DNA from: an uncultured Eubacteriales bacterium
GTDB taxonomy: Bacteria > Bacillota > Clostridia > Oscillospirales > Oscillospiraceae
Assembly: GCA_900548795.1 (NCBI GenBank)
Contig: URLT01000064.1
Location: forward strand, 1-11,087
Reading direction: 5' to 3'
DNA: 11,087 nucleotides
The notes beneath the pieces are model-generated. The model ran no database searches. It was not told the origin of the DNA and was given only the letters and a program-made list of their open reading frames with translations. This document shows, one piece after another, positions 1 to 7,099 of the stretch. Each line of letters begins with the position of its first letter. Positions within the stretch are counted from its first letter, which is position 1. Made by a program: the position numbers and the translations under genes.

Positions 1-1483
1 CGAACTGGCCGTGGCCGCCGGACTGCTTCTTGTGACGGCCGTGGATCTCGACCTTTTTCTTGATGGTCTCGCGGTATGCGATCTTTGCCGGGCGCAGCTC
101 GGCCTCGACCTTATACTTGCTCAGCAGCTTGGCGATGATAACGCTCAGGTGGATGTCGCAGACGCCGGCGAGGATCATTTCCTTCGTCTCGGGGTCGTTG
201 CCGTAGGTGAAGGAGGCGTCTTCCTCGTTGAGCTTGACCAGACCCGAGGCGACCTTGTCTTCCTGACCCTTGGTCTTGGCGTAGATGGCCATGCGGTAGC
301 ACGGCTCGGCGTACTGCATGGGCTTGATCGTGACGACCTTGCCGGGCAGACCGAGCGTGTCGCCGGTGCGGACGGAGGCGAGCTTCGTGAACACGCCGAT
401 GTCGCCGCAGCAGACCTTGGAGGTCTTGGCGTTGTCCTTGCCGCGCGGGAAGAAGGTGTTGCCGAGCTTCTCGTTGTCGCCGGTGCGGGCGTTGACAACG
501 GTCATGGTGTCTTCGATGTCGCCGGAGATGACCTTGAAATAGGAGTTCTTGCCGTACTGGTCGGCAACGGTGTTGAACACGAACGCCATCGGGCTGCCGG
601 ACGGATCGAGCTTGAATGCGGTTTCGTTGCCGTCCTCGTCGACGGCGGTCATGGGCTTGCCCTCGAGCGGGGACGGGGCGAACTTCTTGAGATTTTCAAG
701 CAGACGGATCGTGCCGAGACCGGTCATGGAGCAGCCGCAGAACACGGGGGTGATGGCGCGCTGCGCGATGCCGTCCTTGATGCCCTTGATGAGCTCCTCT
801 TCGGTGAACGGCTCTTCTGCGAAGAATTTCTCCATGAGCGCTTCGTCCGTCTCGGCGACCTGCTCGTTGAGCTCCATCATGTATTCTTCGATCTTTTCCT
901 CTGCGTCTGCGGGCAGGGGGATCTCCTTGCCGGAGACGTCATAGGCCTTTTTGGCGATGAGGTCGACAACGCCGACGGCCTGCTCGCCCTTGAGGATCGG
1001 GAAGGTGAAGGGGATGGCGGAGGCGCCGAAGGTATCGCGGATGGAATCGAAGGTGCCGAAGAAGTTTGCGTGCTCCTCGTCAAGCTTGGAGACATAGAAC
1101 ATAGCGGGCAGACCGGCGTCGGCCAAGGACTTCCAGCCCTTTTCGGTGCCGACGGCGATGCCGCTCTTGGCGGTCAGGCAGATCATGCCGGCGTCCGCCA
1201 CACGCAGAGACTGCACGATCTCTGCGGCAAAATCAAAATAACCCGGGTTGTCCAGCACGTTGAGCTTGCAGCCTGCGTATTCCACGGGGATGACGGAGGT
1301 CTTAATTGAATACTGGCGCTTCTTTTCCTCGTCGTCAAAGTCGGAGACAGTGGTGCCGTCGGCACGCTTGCCGAGGCGGGTAATGGCTTTCGTCAGATAG
1401 AGCATGCTCTCGCACAGAGCGGATTTACCGTCGCCGCCGTGACCGAGCAGCGCGAGATTGCGAATGTCCTTGGCAGTGTACAT
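1..1483 (-). CDS. EF-G-like translational GTPase, 3' part missing at window edge
   Basis: Only the first 494 codons are present; EF-G proteins run to about 690 residues, so most of domain IV and domain V lie outside. The start ATG (1481-1483) follows a GGAGA ribosome binding site 11 nt upstream. The P-loop is GHGGDGKS (14-21), the G3 motif is DNPGY (78-82), and G4 is SKLD (131-134). The stretch AVGTEKGWKSLADAGLP (109-125) and the QSGGHGQF end (487-494, entry into domain IV) match the bacterial EF-G-like subfamily that includes actinobacterial FusA2 and Thermus EF-G-2, rather than the main FusA. Canonical EF-G has DTPGH in G3, where His is the GTPase-activating residue; here it is Tyr82, as I recall for this subfamily. 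The protein should be cytosolic and ribosome-binding, but its exact role (translocation, recycling or a regulatory GTPase) is not settled by sequence. It has its own promoter, separate from the upstream pseudo-ATPase gene. Confidence 0.9.
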   Translation of the reverse strand, partial: MYTAKDIRNLALLGHGGDGKSALCESMLYLTKAITRLGKRADGTTVSDFDDEEKKRQYSIKTSVIPVEYAGCKLNVLDNPGYFDFAAEIVQSLRVADAGMICLTAKSGIAVGTEKGWKSLADAGLPAMFYVSKLDEEHANFFGTFDSIRDTFGASAIPFTFPILKGEQAVGVVDLIAKKAYDVSGKEIPLPADAEEKIEEYMMELNEQVAETDEALMEKFFAEEPFTEEELIKGIKDGIAQRAITPVFCGCSMTGLGTIRLLENLKKFAPSPLEGKPMTAVDEDGNETAFKLDPSGSPMAFVFNTVADQYGKNSYFKVISGDIEDTMTVVNARTGDNEKLGNTFFPRGKDNAKTSKVCCGDIGVFTKLASVRTGDTLGLPGKVVTIKPMQYAEPCYRMAIYAKTKGQEDKVASGLVKLNEEDASFTYGNDPETKEMILAGVCDIHLSVIIAKLLSKYKVEAELRPAKIAYRETIKKKVEIHGRHKKQSGGHGQF

Positions 1484-1506
1484 ATTGTTGAAATTCTCCT
1501 TTCTGT

Positions 1507-1524
1507 GCAGCCGTGGTGGGCTGC
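1507..1524 (-). promoter_or_regulatory. hairpin in the leader of the EF-G-like gene
   Basis: GCAGCC and GGCTGC arms (6 bp, 6-nt loop) sit in the 5' untranslated region, just upstream of the ribosome binding site. The next 25 nt upstream (1525-1550) are also rich in complementary GGCAG, CTGCC and CCGG segments, so alternative folds are possible. There is no U-tract, so this is not an intrinsic terminator. Any regulatory role is inference. Confidence 0.4.
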
Positions 1525-1556
1525 CGGGCAGGCCGGGTGCTGCCATAATTAGTTTT

Positions 1557-1585
1557 ATTATACACGACAGGTTCTGATATTGCAA
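1557..1585 (-). promoter_or_regulatory. sigma-A promoter of the EF-G-like gene
   Basis: Read on the minus strand: -35 TTGCAA (1580-1585), a 17-bp spacer, and a perfect -10 TATAAT (1557-1562). Transcription should begin near 1550, giving a leader of about 66 nt. Confidence 0.8.
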
Positions 1586-1850
1586 TGACTTTTGTGAATT
1601 TTTCTTAAGGCAGCGCCGCACAAATGCGTCGACGCGCTTCGCCGGAGTTTTCTCGCCGATCCTTCGGCTTGAAAAGCTTGAAATACACAAAGGATTCCTG
1701 CAATTTCCAAGCCTCAATATGGAACAAAATCCCTCGCTGACCGCAAAAACCCGGAGAAGCCGTGATTTGATCGGCAAGAGTCGAAAACGAGAAAAATCTT
1801 TCCGGACAAAGGCTTCAAAGGCGGAGCGCTCCGAGAAAACGCTCTCGGCT
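1586..1850. other. gene-free spacer with short palindromes, repeat-like
   Basis: I see no supported gene here. The stretch holds GCGTCGACGC (1626-1635, palindrome), a GCCGA-TCCT-TCGGC hairpin near 1657-1670, one copy of a 22-bp repeat (1723-1744), and the 12-bp palindrome CGGAGCGCTCCG (1822-1833). Downstream of the pseudo-ATPase stop, the minus strand can fold CCGAGA-N6-TCTCGG (1830-1847), but no U-tract follows, so no clear intrinsic terminator is visible. A 45-codon plus-strand frame (1719-1856) has no ribosome binding site. The density of palindromes and the shared 22-mer suggest a dispersed intergenic element, which is inference. Confidence 0.5.
1723..1744 (+). repeat. 22-bp dispersed repeat, copy 1
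   Basis: This 22-nt segment, containing CAAAATCCCTCGCTGACC, recurs exactly on the opposite strand at 10176-10197. Both copies are non-coding. An exact 22-bp match within 11 kb is not expected by chance. Confidence 0.75.
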
Positions 1851-4127
1851 CTATAGTCTGAGCATCACCAGTGAGATGAAATCATTGACAAGCGCCCAGA
1901 GAAGCTGGAAGCTGATGAGATGCAGCGGCGTTGCGATCTGCGTGGCGTCCCAGAGCAGGAGCGCGGAGCAGACGGTCGCGCCGATCAGCCCGGCGCAGAG
2001 GCCGAGCACCGTGCTCAAAAGCGCCGTGATGCGCAGGGTGCGTCCGGCGGCGGCCGTGGAGGCGAACGCGCCGAAGGTGTTGCGCGCGATCAGCGCGCCC
2101 TGCTCGTTTTTCTCGCTCGGGTTGCGCTCGGAGAGCCGAATGCGCTCGGAAAAGGCCGGATAGAGCAGCGTTTCGGTCGGAAGCTCGTATTTCGCGGCCA
2201 GCAGCTCCGGCGTGATGAGAAAATCGCGCGTGGCCAGAACGACCTTAAAGCTGCGGTTGGCCAGCACATCCAGAAGCCCCGCGCGGGTGGAGAGATTCGG
2301 CTTGTATTTCAGCGCAAAAATGCCCGCAAGCTCGCCGTTGACGGAGAGATAGACCGCCTGCCGCACGCGTGTGCCGTCGGGCATATGCACGCCCATGCTG
2401 CGCATAAAGGGCAGGGAGCCGACGAGCACGCTCTCGTTTTGGATCTCTGCGCCAATGCCGTCGTCGTCATAGATGCGGAAGGACGTCAGGCTCACGCGCT
2501 TGCCGTACTGCTCCTGCAGGAGCCGCTCAAAATGCCCGCACAGCGGGCTTCCGGCGGCCTCGAGCGCCGCGAGCACATAGGCGACCGTGCGTCCGGCAGT
2601 GTTTGAGCCGTAAAGCTTCATGCCGTTGAAGGAGATGCTGTCCGACGGGAACAGATCCTCGTCGCGCAGGATCAGCGTGTGGCGGCCGCCGAGAATCTGG
2701 GCGCCGTGCCAGCCGCAGAGGGCGCCGCCGATGGCCGACAGGCGCTTGGCAATGCTCGAAAAAGGGCGGCTGTAGCTCATGGCGGCGGCGCAGGGGATCG
2801 CGCCGAGCAGCAAAAGCAGCCATGCGGGCAGAAATTCGATGCGAGAGCCCTCGGAGAGCAGCAGCGCCGCCAACGCCGAGAGGGGCAGAAGCGCCGTGCT
2901 GTAGATGCACTCGACGCGCTGCGCGCGGTCGGGCTGATACAGATGCAGCACGAAATCGTCGATGTCGCCGATGTCGCGGCGCAGGGAGGCGGTGCCCTTG
3001 AGCAGATCGGAGGTGTTGAAAATGCCCATCGGACTGTCAAACGAGGCGACCGTGCGCAGGGTGTAGTACATGCCGCGGTATTTGCCGCGCAGGGCGCGCA
3101 TCAGGAAGAACCAGAGCAGCACGACCACGCAGCACGAGCCGATGATCGTGCCGTCCCCGCCAAGCAGGGTGTAGAGCACGCTGAGCACGGAGGCTAAAAG
3201 CGTCAGGGTGAAGAGGCTGATGCGAAGTCGGAGCAGGTCCAGCAGTCCGCGCCAGCAGGCGTCATAGGACAGCAGCATGGTCACACCCAGCAGCACCACC
3301 GAGAGCACGTCGGCGTGGTCAACGATCCACGGGGCAAAGCCCCAGTCAAAATAACAGCACAGCACCAGCAGCAGCGTAAGGATCGTGACCGGAGCGAGCA
3401 GCCAGACGCGAATGAGCAGCAGCGGAAGGTGCCGCCGATTTGCCTCGCACAGCTCGCGCACGTCGGGAGGCGGCTCCGGAGGCTCGACCGGCCGGATGCT
3501 CTGCACCTCTTCCGGCTGCTTGCGAGGCTGCTTTTTGCGCTTCGGCGTCGGCTTGCGCGCGTCCGGCCGCCGCGCCTTGCGCGCCGGGGAGGCGGATTTT
3601 TGCGCCGAAGCGGGAGAAGGGGGAGCCTCCTGCGCCTGTGCGGCGCGTTTTTTCTGCTCGGCTATCGCTGCGTTGAGCGTTTTCAGGTCGGGCAGACGCA
3701 TGGTGCTGGAGGAAACGGCTTCCGGCCGCGTCTCGGCAGGCTTCGGACGGGAGCCTGCGCCGGGCGCCGGAGCGGTGGCACGTTTTTTCTGCTCGGCCAT
3801 CGCCGCGTTGAGCGTTTTCAGGTCGGGCAGACGCATGGTGCTGGAGGAAACGGCCTCCGGCCGCGTCTCGGCGGGATTTTTTGCCGGGCGCGCATAGACC
3901 TTGGCGTCCGGAATGCGGGGAAGGGCGGCGGTGTCCTGCCCCGGCTCGGGCGGCTTCGCCGGCTGCGCGTCCCGGATCGGGCGGAAGGAGACCGTGTCAT
4001 CCGAGAGCGGGCGTGCGGGCGCCTGCTTTTTCCTCGGGCTGAACTCGCGAATGATCTCCTCGAGCGCGAATTCGTCGTTCGGCACGCCCGACGGATTCAG
4101 TTGTTGCGGGTCGTGACGATGACTCAT
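1851..4127 (-). CDS. degenerate P1B-type ATPase-like membrane protein (pseudo-ATPase) with long disordered N-terminus
   Basis: The start ATG follows AAGGAG with an 8-nt spacer, 38 bp after rlmB, so the two are probably one operon. Residues 1-235 are Pro/Lys/Arg-rich and low-complexity, with a duplicated 33-residue block (85-117 and 130-162). Hydrophobic segments then fall in a 4+2+2 pattern (about 238-260, 272-290, 303-323, 326-343; 408-426, 431-452; 700-726, 734-757), the P1B heavy-metal ATPase topology. IPCAAAM (444-450) occupies the CPC position of M4. Residues 453-650 follow the P/N-domain pattern (AKRLSAIGGAL, GSPL, VLVGSLPFM, GELAGIFALK, FKVVLATRDF). However, DKTGT is absent (RDEDLF at 488-493 lies there), TGD is TRD (633-635), the HP motif is SP, GDGxND is missing, and the actuator region is only about 65 residues with no TGE. 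ATP-driven transport is therefore unlikely; a sensor, scaffold or regulatory role is inference. The frame is intact, arguing against a pseudogene. Confidence 0.75.
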   Translation of the reverse strand: MSHRHDPQQLNPSGVPNDEFALEEIIREFSPRKKQAPARPLSDDTVSFRPIRDAQPAKPPEPGQDTAALPRIPDAKVYARPAKNPAETRPEAVSSSTMRLPDLKTLNAAMAEQKKRATAPAPGAGSRPKPAETRPEAVSSSTMRLPDLKTLNAAIAEQKKRAAQAQEAPPSPASAQKSASPARKARRPDARKPTPKRKKQPRKQPEEVQSIRPVEPPEPPPDVRELCEANRRHLPLLLIRVWLLAPVTILTLLLVLCCYFDWGFAPWIVDHADVLSVVLLGVTMLLSYDACWRGLLDLLRLRISLFTLTLLASVLSVLYTLLGGDGTIIGSCCVVVLLWFFLMRALRGKYRGMYYTLRTVASFDSPMGIFNTSDLLKGTASLRRDIGDIDDFVLHLYQPDRAQRVECIYSTALLPLSALAALLLSEGSRIEFLPAWLLLLLGAIPCAAAMSYSRPFSSIAKRLSAIGGALCGWHGAQILGGRHTLILRDEDLFPSDSISFNGMKLYGSNTAGRTVAYVLAALEAAGSPLCGHFERLLQEQYGKRVSLTSFRIYDDDGIGAEIQNESVLVGSLPFMRSMGVHMPDGTRVRQAVYLSVNGELAGIFALKYKPNLSTRAGLLDVLANRSFKVVLATRDFLITPELLAAKYELPTETLLYPAFSERIRLSERNPSEKNEQGALIARNTFGAFASTAAAGRTLRITALLSTVLGLCAGLIGATVCSALLLWDATQIATPLHLISFQLLWALVNDFISLVMLRL
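3646..3872 (-). repeat. tandem duplication (two 92-bp near-identical copies, 135-bp period) inside the pseudo-ATPase gene
   Basis: Copies lie at 3646-3737 and 3781-3872 and differ at about three positions. They encode residues 85-117 and 130-162, each including STMRLPDLKTLNAA followed by AEQKKRA, with one Met/Ile change. The in-frame period of 45 codons and near identity indicate a recent duplication, or homogenisation, of a linear motif in a disordered region. Confidence 0.9.
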
Positions 4128-4165
4128 GGAACGGTCTCCTTACTGCTCGAAATACGCCCGAACGA

Positions 4166-4942
4166 TCATCCGCGCTGGCGGACGGCCTCGTAGAGCAAAA
4201 TCGCCGCGGCTGCCGAGGCGTTCAGGGATGAAATGTGCCCCTTCATGGGTATACTGACCTTGAAGTCGCAGGCCTCGGCGACGATCCGGCTCATGCCGAC
4301 GCCCTCGTTGCCGATGACGATCGCCGCCGGGACGGTCAGGTCGGAGCGGTGCAGCGGCGTTGCGCCGTCGGCCGCCGTGCCGAAGATCCAGACGCCGCGC
4401 CGCTTCAGGTCGCGGATGGCGGCCGACAGATTGGCCACGCGCGCAACGGGCATATATTCCAGCGCACCGGCGGAGGCCTTGCCGACCACGGCCGTCAGAC
4501 CGACGCTGCGGCGCTTGGGGATGATGACGCCGTGCGCACCGGCGCATTCGGCCGTTCGGATGATCGCGCCGAGATTATGCGGGTCGCTCAGCTCGTCGCA
4601 CAGAACGAGCAGCGGCGCCTCGCCTCGTTCGGCGGCGGCGTTGAGCATGTCGTCGATCGACGCATATTCGTGCGCCGCAACGGAGGCAATGATGCCCTGA
4701 TGCGCCCCGGTAGGGCTCATTTCGTTGAGCTTGCGGCGGTCGATGCGAACGACCACTGCGCCGGCGTCCTTCGACATGGCGGCAAGACGGTCGAGCGCGC
4801 GGTCGGTGTCGCCGGAGGCGAGAAAGACCTTGTTGATGGTGCGCCCGCTGCGCAGAGCCTCGGTCACGGCGTTGCGCCCTTCGATGAGCCCTTCGAAAAG
4901 CGCCTCGTCCGGCTCCTTGGCCGGGAAATTCTTTCGATTCAT
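4166..4942 (-). CDS. rlmB: TrmH/SpoU-family 23S rRNA (guanosine-2'-O-)-methyltransferase RlmB
   Basis: The 258-residue length is typical for RlmB. An N-terminal L30e-like substrate-binding domain (about 16-95, with the GRNAVTEAL segment) precedes a SPOUT knot domain. The three SpoU motifs are present: DPHNLGAIIRTAE (120-132, with Asn123 and Arg129), VIGNEGVGM (209-217), and IPMKGHISSLNASAA (231-245). In characterised homologues the enzyme 2'-O-methylates G2251 of 23S rRNA with SAM, in the cytosol. Related TrmH paralogues can modify other guanosines, so the exact target is inferred. The gene has its own promoter, diverges from ftsH, and is followed after 38 bp by the pseudo-ATPase gene. The ribosome binding site AAGGA is about 10 nt from the ATG. 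Confidence 0.9.
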   Translation of the reverse strand: MNRKNFPAKEPDEALFEGLIEGRNAVTEALRSGRTINKVFLASGDTDRALDRLAAMSKDAGAVVVRIDRRKLNEMSPTGAHQGIIASVAAHEYASIDDMLNAAAERGEAPLLVLCDELSDPHNLGAIIRTAECAGAHGVIIPKRRSVGLTAVVGKASAGALEYMPVARVANLSAAIRDLKRRGVWIFGTAADGATPLHRSDLTVPAAIVIGNEGVGMSRIVAEACDFKVSIPMKGHISSLNASAAAAILLYEAVRQRG

Positions 4943-4962
4943 AGCAAACGGTTCCTTTTTCC

Positions 4963-4984
4963 TGTGTTCCCTGCTCGGAACACA
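4963..4984 (-). promoter_or_regulatory. perfect 8-bp inverted repeat in the rlmB leader
   Basis: TGTGTTCC (4963-4970), a 6-nt spacer, and GGAACACA (4977-4984) form a perfect inverted repeat. It begins about 9 nt after the predicted transcription start and ends about 20 nt before the rlmB start codon. It could be an operator for a dimeric regulator or an RNA hairpin near the ribosome binding site. It does not match CIRCE or the GAAC-N4-GTTC LexA box. Confidence 0.55.
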
Positions 4985-4998
4985 TTATTTCATAATAG

Positions 4999-5027
4999 AT
5001 TATATCAGAACCTACCTGAGGAAACAA
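4999..5027 (-). promoter_or_regulatory. sigma-A promoter of the rlmB operon
   Basis: Read on the minus strand: -35 TTGTTT (5022-5027), 17-bp spacer, -10 TATAAT (4999-5004). Transcription should start near 4992 and read rlmB, then probably the pseudo-ATPase gene. Confidence 0.75.
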
Positions 5028-5091
5028 CTACAATGGTTACAAAACGCAAACGCAATTCACAGAAAATTAACAGCGAAAGCGGCATCCGGAA

Positions 5092-5120
5092 TTGCGAAAA
5101 ACGGGAAAATGTGGTATGAT
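5092..5120 (+). promoter_or_regulatory. sigma-A promoter of the ftsH operon
   Basis: -35 TTGCGA (5092-5097), 17-bp spacer, -10 TATGAT (5115-5120); the start point should be near 5127, about 35 nt before ftsH. It is divergent from the rlmB promoter, with about 65 bp between the two -35 elements. No CIRCE element is visible. Confidence 0.7.
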
Positions 5121-5146
5121 TCAAGAATCAACGAATTCGTATGCGC

Positions 5147-5154
5147 AAAGGAGG
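5147..5154 (+). promoter_or_regulatory. ribosome binding site fixing the ftsH start
   Basis: AAAGGAGG ends 7 nt before the ATG at 5162. An in-frame ATG at 5141 lies upstream of this site and has no such signal, so 5162 is preferred. Confidence 0.85.
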
Positions 5155-5161
5155 CGGGACG

Positions 5162-7099
5162 ATGGCAAACCAAAACCTGAATGGCAATCATCAGGGCAAC
5201 AACCGTCGGAACGATCAAAACGATAATAACAAGCAAAAGGGCGGCTTTCCGTCGTGGATCATCCTGCTGGCGATCGTGGCGCTCATCACGATCTTCGGAA
5301 ATCAGATCGTCTCGTCGATCTCCGGCAGGAACAGCGAGAAGGTTCGCTATGACCAGTTCCTCTCGGCAGTCAATCGCAACGAGGTCGCCAAGGTCACCGT
5401 CAGCAACGAGGACATCCGTTATGTTCTGCGAAGCGACGCCGACAAGACCTTTGAAAAAATCTATTATACCAGCGTGATGCCCGGTGTCGAGCTGACGGAT
5501 CTGGTCGCGACGATGCAGAGCAACGGCGTGGAAATGACCGGCGACCTCGGGCAGGACGCCATGACGACTTACCTGATCTCCTACCTGCTGATGCCGGTGG
5601 TGCTGTTCGTGATCCTCTGGCTGATTTCGCGGCGCATCATCAAAAAGACCGGCGGTCTCGGCGGGCTCGGCGGCATGGGCGGCATCGGCAAGAGCAAGGC
5701 CAAGGTCTATATGGAAAAGGAGACCGGCGTGACCTTCAGCGACGTGGCCGGTCAGGACGAGGCCAAGGAGTCTCTGGCCGAGATCATCGACTTTTTGCAC
5801 AATCCGAAAAAATACGCCGCCATCGGCGCGAAGCTCCCGAAGGGCGCGCTGCTCGTCGGTTCTCCCGGCACGGGCAAAACGCTGCTGGCCAAGGCCGTCG
5901 CCGGCGAGGCGCATGTGCCGTTCTTCAGCATCTCCGGCTCGGACTTTGTCGAGATGTTCGTCGGCGTCGGCGCGAGCCGCGTGCGCGACCTGTTCCAGGA
6001 GGCCTCTAAGGTCGCCCCTGCGATCATTTTCATCGACGAGATCGACGCCATCGGCCGCAGCCGCGACAGCCGCTTCGGCGGAAACGACGAGCGGGAGCAG
6101 ACGCTCAACCAGCTTCTCGCCGAGATCGACGGCTTCGACTCCTCCAAGGGCGTCGTGATCCTTGCGGCGACGAACCGTCCTGAGGTGCTGGATAAGGCGC
6201 TTCTGCGTGCCGGGCGCTTTGACCGCCGCATCATTGTTGACCGGCCGAATCTCGAGGGGCGCTATCAGACGCTGCTCGTCCACACGCGCAACATTCGCCT
6301 GTCCGAGGACGTCGACCTGCGCAAGCTCGCGCAGGCTACGGCCGGCGCCGTCGGCGCGGATCTTGCGAATCTGGTCAACGAGGCGGCGCTTCGCGCCGTG
6401 CGCGAGGGCCGCATGGCGGTCAATCAGCAGGATCTGATGACCTCCTTTGAGACGGTCATTGCCGGCACGGAGAAGAAGGGAACCGTCCTGACGGATATTG
6501 AAAAGCGGATCGTCGCATATCATGAGGTAGGCCATGCGCTGGTCGCTGCGCTGCAAAAGCACGCGCAGCCCGTGCAGAAGATCACGATCGTTCCGCATAC
6601 CTCCGGCGCGCTGGGCTACACGATGCAGATGCCTGAGGAGGAGAAATTCCTCAATACGCGCGAGGAGCTGATCGTCGAGCTGCAAACGATGCTCGGCGGA
6701 CGTGCCGCGGAGCAGACGGTGTTCGGCATCCAGACCACCGGTGCACAGAACGACATCCAGCGCGCCACGGAGCTGGCGCGGCGCATGGTGACCGAGTTCG
6801 GCATGAGCGACCGCATCGGCCTGATGGCGCTCTCCGCCACGCAGAATCAGTATCTGGACGGCCAGTCCTATATGGACTGCGCGCAGACCACGGCGGCCAC
6901 GGCCGACGAGGAGGTGCGCAAGCTGCTCAGCTCGTGCTACGAGACGGCCAAGCAGCTCCTCGCAGGGCATCGGGAGCTGCTCGACGAGATCTCGCTGTAT
7001 CTGCTGCAAAAAGAGACGATCACGGGCGACGAGCTGATGACCTATGTCAATGCGGACAAAAACAGCCTGCCTGAGCTGAAGGAGACGACAGAGGCATGA
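5162..7099 (+). CDS. ftsH: ATP-dependent membrane zinc metalloprotease FtsH
   Basis: The 645-residue length is normal. An Asn-rich cytosolic leader (1-28) precedes TM1 (about 32-53), an extracytoplasmic domain (54-133) and TM2 (about 137-157), followed by a Gly-rich linker. The AAA+ module has Walker A GSPGTGKT (233-240; most family members have GPPGTGKT), the pore loop FVEMFVGVG, Walker B IIFIDE (288-293), and the second region of homology TNRPEVLDKALLRAGRFDRR. The protease domain has HEVGH (454-458) with two zinc ligands and the catalytic Glu455; Asp531 in AQNDIQRA should be the third ligand. The hexamer extracts and degrades membrane and short-lived cytosolic proteins. The gene heads a two-gene unit with the MscS channel, sharing ATGA at the junction. 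All catalytic residues are intact, so it should be active. Confidence 0.97.
   Translation: MANQNLNGNHQGNNRRNDQNDNNKQKGGFPSWIILLAIVALITIFGNQIVSSISGRNSEKVRYDQFLSAVNRNEVAKVTVSNEDIRYVLRSDADKTFEKIYYTSVMPGVELTDLVATMQSNGVEMTGDLGQDAMTTYLISYLLMPVVLFVILWLISRRIIKKTGGLGGLGGMGGIGKSKAKVYMEKETGVTFSDVAGQDEAKESLAEIIDFLHNPKKYAAIGAKLPKGALLVGSPGTGKTLLAKAVAGEAHVPFFSISGSDFVEMFVGVGASRVRDLFQEASKVAPAIIFIDEIDAIGRSRDSRFGGNDEREQTLNQLLAEIDGFDSSKGVVILAATNRPEVLDKALLRAGRFDRRIIVDRPNLEGRYQTLLVHTRNIRLSEDVDLRKLAQATAGAVGADLANLVNEAALRAVREGRMAVNQQDLMTSFETVIAGTEKKGTVLTDIEKRIVAYHEVGHALVAALQKHAQPVQKITIVPHTSGALGYTMQMPEEEKFLNTREELIVELQTMLGGRAAEQTVFGIQTTGAQNDIQRATELARRMVTEFGMSDRIGLMALSATQNQYLDGQSYMDCAQTTAATADEEVRKLLSSCYETAKQLLAGHRELLDEISLYLLQKETITGDELMTYVNADKNSLPELKETTEA

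Noticed and set aside
11..1309. 432-codon open frame on the plus strand
   Set aside because: It is antisense to the EF-G-like gene, whose GTPase motifs are unmistakable; long antisense frames are expected at this GC content, and the product shows no recognisable motif.
1719..1856. 45-codon plus-strand frame (starts MEQNPSLTAKTRR) running through the repeat-like spacer
   Set aside because: No ribosome binding site or promoter, and its start is formed by the 22-bp repeat; more likely a frame within a dispersed element than a gene.
3646..3872. CRISPR or VNTR array
   Set aside because: Only two copies, in frame inside a coding sequence and with a protein-level period of 45 residues; no spacers or cas genes.
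4963..4984. LexA box or CIRCE element
   Set aside because: The arms GTTCC-N6-GGAAC do not fit GAAC-N4-GTTC, and CIRCE needs GAGTGCTAA-type arms with a 9-bp spacer.
5057..7009. 650-codon open frame on the minus strand opposite ftsH
   Set aside because: It mirrors the codon bias of ftsH; the Arg/His/Asp/Leu-rich product has no domain, and FtsH on the plus strand is complete with all motifs.
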